Source: CAIWHR01 sp963823215 (GTDB lineage Bacteria; Pseudomonadota; Gammaproteobacteria; Burkholderiales; Casimicrobiaceae). From it: a DNA stretch of 64,000 nucleotides. The position numbers and the translations under genes were made by a program. A model generated the notes under the pieces. The model had not been told where the DNA came from, did not search any database, and saw only the letters and a program-made list of their open reading frames with translations. Positions 8,395-15,207 of this stretch are shown here, in pieces (positions within the stretch are counted from its first letter, which is position 1; each line of letters starts with the position of its first letter). The stretch covers positions 992,001 through 1,056,000 of the forward strand of contig CAWGKT010000012.1 in NCBI GenBank assembly GCA_963823215.1. Reading direction: 5' to 3'.

Positions 8395-9171
8395 CTATTC
8401 GAGTTCAGAGCGTGCCAGTTCGATGTCGAGCCGTTCCATCGCGTCGGCCGGCTTGCACGCGGCGGCTTCGCGGTACAGCTTTTCCGCATCCTCCATTCGG
8501 GCCTGTCCGAACAGCAGGATGAGCCCGTTCGCGTATTCCACCCGGGCGATCGCGGAATCCGGGTTGAGCTTCAAGGCCTTCCGGAAATGTTCCAGGGCCG
8601 AGTCCTTTTTCGCCCCATAGGTCATGCCGCCGACGAGGCTGCCGACCTTCTCGATGATCTCCGCCTGGTACGAGCCGTAGGCGATGTGCGCGTCGGCGTG
8701 CTTCGGCTCCAGCTTCAACGCCATTGTCAGCGCGTCCTTGATCCTGCCGCCGTACCCCTGCGCCAGCGCCTTGGCGATCGAGATGCCCTGGCTGTAGCGG
8801 CCAAGCGAATAGGCATGCAGGTAGTGCGCGTTGGCGTCCTTCGGCGCTTCGCGCCGCCGCGCGGCGGCCCAGTCGGCCGCTTCCTCGAGCAGGCCGAGCT
8901 TTGCCTTCTCCGCGTGCTCGAGGTAATTGGCGTAGATCATCTGTGCCTTCACCGCGGCGTTGATCGCAGAGCCGCCGGCCTTGCGCCCTGACGCGACCGC
9001 CGCGGCGTATTCACCCGCGTGGTAATGCCGCCACGCGTCGAGCGCGTCCGCGTCCTTCGGCAGCGGCTCGCAGTCGCCCCGGTGCAGCCGCCCCCAGGCT
9101 TTCTTGAGTCCCGCGGCGTCGTAGACATACGCCCTGTCCGCGTACGGGAACGCAGCCCATTTCTTTGTCAT
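8395..9171 (-). CDS. tetratricopeptide-repeat protein
   Basis: Protein of 258 residues built mainly of TPR-like helical pairs, clearest at about 110-215 (ANAHYLHAYSLGRY, ALKLEPKHADAHIAYG, ALKLNPDSAIARVEYANG). It has no signal peptide or membrane segment, so it is probably cytosolic. The start follows the TetR gene by 12 bases and has a GGAGAAATCGC ribosome binding site, so the two are probably co-transcribed. It ends three bases from the stop of the convergent wax ester synthase gene. TPR proteins act as scaffolds; a role in storage-lipid formation is suggested only by position. Confidence 0.75.
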   Translation of the reverse strand: MTKKWAAFPYADRAYVYDAAGLKKAWGRLHRGDCEPLPKDADALDAWRHYHAGEYAAAVASGRKAGGSAINAAVKAQMIYANYLEHAEKAKLGLLEEAADWAAARRREAPKDANAHYLHAYSLGRYSQGISIAKALAQGYGGRIKDALTMALKLEPKHADAHIAYGSYQAEIIEKVGSLVGGMTYGAKKDSALEHFRKALKLNPDSAIARVEYANGLILLFGQARMEDAEKLYREAAACKPADAMERLDIELARSELE

Positions 9172-9183
9172 GCGATTTCTCCG

Positions 9184-9831
9184 TCAGAGGTAGTCGGCGG
9201 AAAGCCGGTCGAGATGCGCGCGGGCGTCGCCGTTGAAATAGGGCCCGAAGAGCGCAAGCACCTGGTACGCCGCGCGACCCGCGTCTGCGCCCGGCGCGCC
9301 TTCTTGCGGGGCTCGGCGAATCCGGTCGTACGCCGACCAGTACGTGGCGACGAGCAGAACATTGTCAGCGAGCGCTTCGATCTCGCGGGTCGAAGCGCGC
9401 ATCGTTCCCGCCTGCACCATGCCGCGGCACAACTCTATCACGGTGGCGGTCCCCTTTCGGAGCAGCGCGCCCATCCGCGTGCCGAGTTTGCGCTCGCGGG
9501 AGGCGAGCTCATCGAGGTCGCGATAGAGGAACCGGTATTCCCACATCCGCTCGAACAGAAGGTGCAGCCAGAGCCAGAGGTCGTCGACGTCGAGGTGACG
9601 CCCGCCGGGATCGGCATAGAGCGGCAACACCCGCGCCTCGTACGCTTCGTAGAGCTCGAAGACGATCTCGTCCTTGTTCCTGAAATGGTAGTAGAGGTTG
9701 CCCGGACTGATGTTCATCTCGTCGGCAATGTCCGCGGTGGTGACCCGCGGAGCGCCCGAATGGTTGAACAGCACGAGGCTGGTCTCGAGGATCCGTTCGC
9801 GGGTGCGGCGGGGACGCTTTTTTTCCGCCAT
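9184..9831 (-). CDS. TetR-family transcriptional regulator
   Basis: Repressor of 215 residues. The N-terminal helix-turn-helix is clear (TRERILETSLVLFNHSG, then VTTADIADEMNISPGNLYYHF, residues about 10-52). The C-terminal ligand domain is rich in Trp and Leu (DLWLWLHLLFERMWEY), as in regulators that bind hydrophobic acyl effectors. It is the first gene of a likely two-gene unit with the TPR protein and is followed upstream by a patatin gene on the same strand. Control of the surrounding lipid-storage genes is plausible but unproven. Its 45-base upstream gap to the patatin gene contains no obvious palindrome. Confidence 0.85.
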   Translation of the reverse strand: MAEKKRPRRTRERILETSLVLFNHSGAPRVTTADIADEMNISPGNLYYHFRNKDEIVFELYEAYEARVLPLYADPGGRHLDVDDLWLWLHLLFERMWEYRFLYRDLDELASRERKLGTRMGALLRKGTATVIELCRGMVQAGTMRASTREIEALADNVLLVATYWSAYDRIRRAPQEGAPGADAGRAAYQVLALFGPYFNGDARAHLDRLSADYL

Positions 9832-9876
9832 AGCCGGCTGCGGTGAACGGAAAGACGCGCCGGTGTGCGAACGGTA

Positions 9877-11148
9877 CTAGCGAGCCCCGGCCAACCAGCG
9901 CTCCAGATGATCGAGCGTGTGCGCGAGGTCGCGCGTCGATTGCCGCAGGCCGTTGCCGCTCCCGCGCGCGACGTTGAGTGGGCGCGGGTCCGTCAGCGCG
10001 TCGGTGATCTTGCGGGCCGGGTCGGCGATTCGATCCGTCCGCAACGTGATCCCGTGTTTCGCGAACTGTGGCAGCAGCGTGGCGGTCCGTTCGGCCAGGT
10101 TCTGCCGCGTCTTCTGGTACGCCGCCGAGCAAAGGCGCTTGCGTTGCGCATAGCTGAAGATGCTGGCGAAGAACATGTCGGCGTCCTCACGGTGAGGCTC
10201 GAACAGGACGACATCGGCGTGCGGATATTGCTGGCGGTATTTTTCCATCCCGACCTTCATTCGCGAATGGATGATGGCGCGGAAAGTCTGCGACAGAACG
10301 ATCGGTAGGCCGCCATGGCTCAGCTTGTCGACCGTCATCCGGCCGCTGCGCGCCGCCCCGCTCGCATCGAACGGCACCAGCGGATTGACGCACAGGAGGA
10401 GGTCCACGCCTTCCTCGAGCGCGACCGATGCATGCAAGGTCTTGTTGAGTGCGCCGTCGACGAAGAACTCGCCGCCGATCTGGACGGGCGGGAACAGGCC
10501 GGGCAACGCCGCCGAGGCCTCGATCGCCTTGGATATCGGCACCCGCTCGCGTCCGGGAGTGCCGAATATCACGGAAGCACCGGTGTCGAGGTTCGTCGCG
10601 ACAAGGAAGAGCTTGGGCCCCAGATGCCGGAAATCGTTGGTGCGGCCGGGGGCTGCGAACAGCTGCTGGAGAAATCGGTCGATCGACCGGTTGTCGAACA
10701 TCCCTGTGGGCACGGCGTGCGACAGTGTGCCCAGCGACTCCATCATGCCTCGGCGGACGGGGTCGCTCAGTGCCTGCCACACTGCGCGTGCGAGGAGCCC
10801 CGGCAACAGCGAAGCACGATGCGCAAACTCGGCGAAGGCAGGGCGAAGGAAGACTTCGGGAGTCAACGCGGCGTCGGCGCCGTCGTCGATGAAAAGTCGA
10901 TACATCTGCGCGGGCGAGATGCCGTTCGCCAGCGCGGCAGCGACAAAGCTACCAGAAGAAACCCCGACGTAGACGTCGAGGTCGCCGAAATCGATGCCGT
11001 CGAGCGAGTCGGTGAGCGCGACCAGCGCGCCCACCTCGTAGATCCCGCCGAGCGGCCCGCCGCCGGCCAAAGCAAGCCCCACGCTTGAACGGCCTCGTTC
11101 CGGCTTCCGGGTGCGACGCACACGACCAAGTGCCGTGGCATCCGGCAT
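9877..11148 (-). CDS. patatin-like phospholipase/lipase
   Basis: Acyl hydrolase of 423 residues with a Ser-Asp dyad. The oxyanion loop is LAGGGPLGG (residues 27-35), the nucleophile elbow is GVSSG (S64), and the partner Asp sits in VDGALN. These are the three defining patatin motifs. There is no clear signal peptide, so it probably acts in the cytosol or on granule surfaces. Bacterial patatins include phospholipases, triacylglycerol lipases and granule-bound depolymerase-like enzymes. Located between a TetR gene and a phasin gene, it is a candidate for mobilising stored lipid. The long C-terminal half (from about 250) is not recognised. Confidence 0.82.
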   Translation of the reverse strand: MPDATALGRVRRTRKPERGRSSVGLALAGGGPLGGIYEVGALVALTDSLDGIDFGDLDVYVGVSSGSFVAAALANGISPAQMYRLFIDDGADAALTPEVFLRPAFAEFAHRASLLPGLLARAVWQALSDPVRRGMMESLGTLSHAVPTGMFDNRSIDRFLQQLFAAPGRTNDFRHLGPKLFLVATNLDTGASVIFGTPGRERVPISKAIEASAALPGLFPPVQIGGEFFVDGALNKTLHASVALEEGVDLLLCVNPLVPFDASGAARSGRMTVDKLSHGGLPIVLSQTFRAIIHSRMKVGMEKYRQQYPHADVVLFEPHREDADMFFASIFSYAQRKRLCSAAYQKTRQNLAERTATLLPQFAKHGITLRTDRIADPARKITDALTDPRPLNVARGSGNGLRQSTRDLAHTLDHLERWLAGAR

Positions 11149-11192
11149 GAACCTCCTCGACGGGTTATTGGCGGCGCCCCAATGCTAACGTA

Positions 11193-11654
11193 TTACGCGC
11201 GCTTCGTCGCGGCCCGACCGGTACGCCGGGTCTTCTTGGCGACCTTGACCGCACGCTTCGCCTTTTTCGGAGTCTTCACCGCAGCCTTGCGCGCCTTCGG
11301 TGCCAACGGCAATTCGAACGCCGGCAACGAGCGGGGCAAAACCTGCTGCGCGAAGCTCACCGCCGCATCGGCCGCCTGTTTCACCGTCGATTCGACCGTC
11401 CTGCGCGTCTCTTTCCATACGGAGTTCGCTGCGGAAAAGGAGGTTTCAAGCCGATTGCCGACGAAGCGCACGGCTTGCGATTCGACGACGGTGCCTTCCT
11501 TGACGAGAGACTTGAACATGTCGCCAGCTTCGGTCTGCACCCAGTCGCGGGTAACGACGGCGGCGCCCAGGCTTGCAAGCCATACCTGACGCGATGCATT
11601 GATCGCCGCTTCGCTGAGACGGGCGGGTTGGAGATGGACGGATGATTTCAGCAT
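11193..11654 (-). CDS. phasin-family protein with basic tail
   Basis: A second granule protein, 153 residues. The N-terminal block SEAAINASRQVWLASLGAA is the phasin core, followed by amphipathic helices to about residue 115 and a Lys/Ala/Arg-rich tail (KKAKRAVKVAKKTRRTGRA). The domain plan is the same as the phasin at 5854-6372, but the sequences differ enough to be old paralogues. The start at 11654 is preceded by AAAGGGAATCACC; an upstream in-frame ATG (11702) would add an unlikely N terminus. It is divergent from the FFLEELY-like gene, and its upstream region carries the same promoter motif as the first phasin. Confidence 0.83.
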   Translation of the reverse strand: MLKSSVHLQPARLSEAAINASRQVWLASLGAAVVTRDWVQTEAGDMFKSLVKEGTVVESQAVRFVGNRLETSFSAANSVWKETRRTVESTVKQAADAAVSFAQQVLPRSLPAFELPLAPKARKAAVKTPKKAKRAVKVAKKTRRTGRAATKRA

Positions 11655-11706
11655 GGTGATTCCCTTTCGGTTGGTTGCCGGATTCGCGTTGTGCCGCGAC
11701 AACCAC

Positions 11707-11741
11707 CAATCTAGCCTTTTCGTCTAGAGCAAACACACTAA
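11707..11741 (-). promoter_or_regulatory. phasin promoter motif, copy 2
   Basis: On the minus strand this reads TTAGTGTGTT-N2-CTCTAGA-N8-CTAGATTG, ending in the -10-like TAGATT, and starts 87 bases upstream of the phasin ATG at 11654. It matches the motif at 5763-5798 in order, spacing and distance to the start codon, while the surrounding sequence differs. This supports shared regulation of the two phasins. Confidence 0.5.
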
Positions 11742-11849
11742 AGGCCAGGCGCGCATCCGCGCGCGGCCTGCTAGACTTTCCGGTGTGATTCCCTTGCCGT
11801 CGGCAGGCCCAAGGCGGGGGAACTGCTAATCCTTGTTCCGGGCGACACG

Positions 11850-12617
11850 TTGATTTCCGGCAGCTCCCCACAGGCAATGCTGCTGCGCGAGCTCGAGCGC
11901 ACTGCGCAACTGCATGCGCAAAGGCAAGGCAATGGCGGGCTGGCCCGCGCGCTCGAGCGCCTTGCCGCGTGGCAGGCCAGCCGCATGGGCCGCACCTACG
12001 CGGATCTCGCGGCGCAGCCGCGCTACGCCGACGCGATCGCGTTCTTCCAGTCGGACCTCTACGGCGCATCCGACTTTGCGCAGCGCGACGCGGATCTCGC
12101 GCGTGTCGTGCCGATCATGACGCGGATGCTTCCCGGGCGGGTGATCGCGACGGTGGCGCAGGCAATGGAGCTCAACGCGCTTTCGCACGAGCTCGACCGG
12201 GCGCTGCTGCAGCGCCTGCCGCAAAGCGACGGCAGTTTCACCGTCGCCGAGTACTGCGGCGCCTACCGTTGGCCGAGCGAGCGCCCGGCGCGCGACCGGC
12301 AGATCGGTCTCATCGGCGAAATCGGCGCCGGGCTCGATAATTACGTCCGCAAGCCGCTGATCCATTCGGCGCTGGTGATGATGCGCCACCCGGCACGGCT
12401 GGCCGGGGTTGCCGTGCTGCACGATTTTCTGGAACGCGGCTTCGTGGCGTTCCGGAAAATGCACGGTGCACGCGAATTCCTGGCAACCATCGACGCGCGG
12501 GAGCGTACGCTCATGGAAGCGATCTTCGCCGGCGCGACGGCACCCTTCCCGGAGCCGCTCCTGTCGACGCCATCCGGCGCGCGAGTGGCGCCGCGCGTTG
12601 GCACCCGCGCGGCCTGA
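11850..12617 (+). CDS. FFLEELY-motif-like protein of unknown function
   Basis: Protein of 255 residues, mostly alpha-helical, without signal peptide. It resembles a family known as FFLEELY-motif proteins; here the motif reads FFQSDLYG (about residues 65-72) and is preceded by the LAAWQASRMGRTYADL block. Other recognisable family traits are RVVPIMTRMLP and the His/Glu-rich ALSHELDRAL. No enzymatic motif is visible and the biochemical role is unknown. It diverges from a phasin and converges on the PHA-system gene. The frame is open before 11850, but this is the first good ATG before the conserved region. Confidence 0.6.
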   Translation: MISGSSPQAMLLRELERTAQLHAQRQGNGGLARALERLAAWQASRMGRTYADLAAQPRYADAIAFFQSDLYGASDFAQRDADLARVVPIMTRMLPGRVIATVAQAMELNALSHELDRALLQRLPQSDGSFTVAEYCGAYRWPSERPARDRQIGLIGEIGAGLDNYVRKPLIHSALVMMRHPARLAGVAVLHDFLERGFVAFRKMHGAREFLATIDARERTLMEAIFAGATAPFPEPLLSTPSGARVAPRVGTRAA

Positions 12618-12630
12618 AAGCGCAAACACG

Positions 12631-12915
12631 CTACTTCGCCTTGCCGAAGTACTTGTCGAACTGCTTGTGCACTTCCGCCTCGATGCTCGGCTTTAACAGC
12701 GACAGCATGAAGCCGAGCTCGCAATCCAGGCGCACCGCGTCCTTGCCAACATGGAGCGCGCCGGTGAGCCCGGGGCGCTTGAACTCGATGTGATCGCCCT
12801 GCCACGCGTACTCGAGGTCGAAGCGCTCGTTGAGGTCCTGCGCGACTTTCCCGGCGGCTGCCTTGGCCTTCTGGTGTGAAAGACGGTGCTTCTTTGCGAT
12901 CGCGATCAGTGCCAT
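12631..12915 (-). CDS. polyhydroxyalkanoic acid system family protein
   Basis: Small protein of 94 residues matching the PHA-system (PHA_gran_rgn) family: an N-terminal helix with HRLSHQKAKAAAGKVAQDL, the strands FDLEYAWQGDHIEFKRPG, GALHVGKDAVRLDCELGFML, and a C-terminal helix ending DKYFGKAK. Members are found next to PHA and phasin genes; their biochemical function is not settled. The start at 12915 has a GGAG ribosome binding site (CCGGAGAAACCAC). It adds a third inclusion-related gene to this neighbourhood, although no PHA synthase is in the window. Confidence 0.82.
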   Translation of the reverse strand: MALIAIAKKHRLSHQKAKAAAGKVAQDLNERFDLEYAWQGDHIEFKRPGLTGALHVGKDAVRLDCELGFMLSLLKPSIEAEVHKQFDKYFGKAK

Positions 12916-12983
12916 GTGGTTTCTCCGGAGCGACGCGCAAGTATAGCCAACGCGCTTCGAATGGCGGGTCGACGCAATCGCCC

Positions 12984-13889
12984 TCAGCGACCGCGCCGGC
13001 CCACGGCGATGGACACGATGACGAGGCCGGCGGCAATGATCGTCGCGGCGTCGATCGGTTCGCCCAGCAGCAAGGCCGACGCGAATATGGTCAGGAACGG
13101 CTGAATGAGCTGCACCTGGCCCACGGTGGCGATCCCGCCCTGCGCGAGACCGCGATACCAGGCGAAGAAGCCGAGAAACATGCTGACGATGCTGACATAG
13201 GCAAACCCGGCCCACGCCGAGACCGATGCCGTGAGCACCCGGTCGTCGATGGCGAGTGCCGTCGGTATGGCGACCAGCGGGGCGGCGATGACAAGGGCCC
13301 AGCAGATGACCTGCAGGCTCCCCAGCGTGCGGGCGAGCCGACCCCCTTCAGCGTAGCCGATGGCGGCCGATGCGACCGCGAGCACCAGCAGCCCGTCGGC
13401 GGGCTGCGGTGCGCCGCCGCCCCGCCACAACGCGAAACCGACGACCACGGCGCTGCCAAACGTCGCGCACCACCAGAACAGGCGTGACGGGCGTTCGTGC
13501 GCGATCCATGCGCCGGCCATTGCCGTCGCCAGAGGCAGCAACCCGATCACGACCGCGCCGTGGGCTGCGGGCACGGACTGCATCGCCCAGGCCGAGAAGA
13601 GGGGAAAGCCGACCACCACGCCGCCGGCGACGAGCGCGAGCCGCGGCAGCAGCGCCCACCCTGGCCAACGCGAGCGTTTGAGCGCGAGAACCACCGCGGC
13701 AAGGAGTGCTGCAACGACCGCCCGGCCCAGGCCGACGAACACCGGGTCGAGCGCCGCCACTGCGAGCCGGGTCGCAGGCAAGGTCAGGCTGAAGCTCGCC
13801 ACGCCCAGAAACCCGAACAGATACCCGCGGCGGAGATCTTTCGGCACAGGGGCGGATGCCGGGACGAAACTCGACGGGGCAGGGGCCAT
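12984..13889 (-). CDS. EamA/DMT-family transporter
   Basis: Inner-membrane protein of 301 residues with about ten hydrophobic segments arranged as two five-helix EamA repeats, the usual size and plan of drug/metabolite transporters of the RhaT/YdcZ group. The first repeat starts FGFLGVASFSLTLPATRLAV and the second contains WAGFAYVSIVSMFLGFFAWYR, which matches the signature before helix 8. Members export amino acids, nucleosides or other metabolites, and the substrate cannot be assigned. It stands alone between the PHA-system gene and the PsrA-like regulator region. Confidence 0.83.
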   Translation of the reverse strand: MAPAPSSFVPASAPVPKDLRRGYLFGFLGVASFSLTLPATRLAVAALDPVFVGLGRAVVAALLAAVVLALKRSRWPGWALLPRLALVAGGVVVGFPLFSAWAMQSVPAAHGAVVIGLLPLATAMAGAWIAHERPSRLFWWCATFGSAVVVGFALWRGGGAPQPADGLLVLAVASAAIGYAEGGRLARTLGSLQVICWALVIAAPLVAIPTALAIDDRVLTASVSAWAGFAYVSIVSMFLGFFAWYRGLAQGGIATVGQVQLIQPFLTIFASALLLGEPIDAATIIAAGLVIVSIAVGRRGR

Positions 13890-14133
13890 GGGCGGATTCT
13901 GGCGCCACTGTACCGGTTAGCCCGGTTGACAGCAGCCGACGAGCTCGCCATTGGGTTGCAGGGTGATCCTAACCGGCTCTATTCAGCTCACGCGCAAGCG
14001 TGCTGCATTTCGGTGGACTCAAGTCGATATCCTTGCTTCCAAAGAGATTACAGCAAAGTAAGCGCACACACCGCGGATCCGTTGAATGCCCTGGGCGGGT
14101 GCTCCAGCATCCCGGGCGGCCGCAACGACGATG

Positions 14134-14177
14134 TTGACAGGTCACCAGCCGCGACCCTATTATTCAAACGAACGTTT
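14134..14177 (+). promoter_or_regulatory. sigma-70 promoter with overlapping PsrA/FadR-like operator
   Basis: TTGACA (14134-14139) and TATTAT (14158-14163) are separated by 18 bases, a near-consensus sigma-70 promoter. Directly downstream, over the expected transcription start, lies AAACGAACGTTT (14166-14177), an inverted repeat of AAACG with two central bases. It resembles the PsrA box (CAAAC-N2-4-GTTTG). The regulator encoded at 14281 probably binds here and represses itself. The rest of the 390-base gap before that gene (13890-14133) shows no gene or other signal. Confidence 0.7.
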
Positions 14178-14280
14178 AATCTAAATGTCCGTTCGTCGTG
14201 TTCATTAACCCTCGATACGAACCTTGAAGTCCCGGGCGCGTCGGGCAAGACGCCGGGACAAGGACGATGGAGTGGCGCCA

Positions 14281-15003
14281 ATGGTCGGCAGTGTGATCCC
14301 GCTTGCGCATGCGCGCCGGCCTCCGGTGACCAAGGACAAGATCCTCGACGCGGCGGAATCCCTGTTCATGGAGCACGGATTCGAGGCGACCAGTCTGCGG
14401 TCGATCACGGCCGCAGCAGGCGTGAACCTGGCTTCGGTCAACTACCACTTCGGGAGCAAGGAGGAACTGTTCCAGGCGGTCCTTACGCGGCGGCTAGACC
14501 CGATGAACCAGGAGCGCGTCGACCTTCTCACCCGGCTCGAGCAGGACGCCGCCCCGGCCGCGCTGCCATGCGACCGGATCCTGTCGGCGATGTTCATCCC
14601 GGCGCTGCGGCTTGCCCGGGACCCGGAGCGCGGCGGCAAGGATTTTCTCCGACTGCTCGGGCGGGCCTACGCCGATCCCGCACCGTTCATCCGCAGGTTC
14701 CTCGCGGAGCAGTACGCGACCATGATCGCGCGGTTCAAGGCGGCATTCGGACGCGCGCTGCCGGATCTTCCGGCGAAAGAACTTTCCTGGCGCCTGCATT
14801 TCATCATGGGTGCGTTGTCCTACACGCTCGCGGGAACCGACGCTTTGCGCCTGATCGCCGAGCTCACGCCCGCCGAGACCGGAAACGACGAGGTGTTGCT
14901 GCATCGCCTCGCCCCGTTTCTGCTGGCGGGGCTGCAATCGCCGCTTCCCGAGGTCACGGACGCCTCCCGGCCTGTCGATGTCGACCCGAGGCCGCGGAGC
15001 TGA
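14281..15003 (+). CDS. PsrA-like TetR-family regulator of fatty-acid metabolism
   Basis: Repressor of 240 residues. The helix-turn-helix is ATSLRSITAAAGVNLASVNYHF, almost the PsrA recognition region (TSLR.IT..AGVNLA.VNYHFGSK). The C-terminal part also matches PsrA (FLRLLGRAY, ELSWRLHFIMGAL). In Pseudomonas, PsrA senses long-chain acyl-CoA/fatty acids and represses beta-oxidation genes. Here the gene lies directly upstream of fadE on the same strand. The start at 14281 is chosen for the GGAG ribosome binding site ahead of it; an in-frame ATG at 14224 exists. Downstream of the stop comes a two-copy intergenic repeat before fadE. Confidence 0.87.
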   Translation: MVGSVIPLAHARRPPVTKDKILDAAESLFMEHGFEATSLRSITAAAGVNLASVNYHFGSKEELFQAVLTRRLDPMNQERVDLLTRLEQDAAPAALPCDRILSAMFIPALRLARDPERGGKDFLRLLGRAYADPAPFIRRFLAEQYATMIARFKAAFGRALPDLPAKELSWRLHFIMGALSYTLAGTDALRLIAELTPAETGNDEVLLHRLAPFLLAGLQSPLPEVTDASRPVDVDPRPRS

Positions 15004-15004
15004 A

Positions 15005-15196
15005 ATGAACAGCCCCCACGCTTACTCCGTTCGCTGCCCCCCGCGGGGACGCACAGTACCCTTGGGGCGGCCCCGCGGGCAGTTGTACGGCCCCCACGCT
15101 CACTGCGTTCGCTGCCCCCCGCGGGGGCGCACAGTACCCTTGGGGCGGCCCGGCGGGTACTGGGCCAACGCCCTTCCGACTTCACATTCGCACTGA
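15005..15196 (+). repeat. two-copy intergenic repeat, open as a 63-residue micro-ORF (type II orientation)
   Basis: Two tandem copies (about 15012-15081 and 15090-15157) of the dispersed repeat, each containing a GC-rich near-palindrome (GCCCCCCGCGGGG). The ATG at 15005 follows the regulator's TGA by one base, and the frame stays open through both copies to a TGA at 15194-15196, inside the region before the fadE ribosome binding site. The encoded peptide repeats GPHAHCVRCPPRGRTVPLG with small changes. Related copies occur at six other junctions. Whether it is translated is not known. Confidence 0.7.
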
Positions 15197-15207
15197 AGGA
15201 GTACTCG

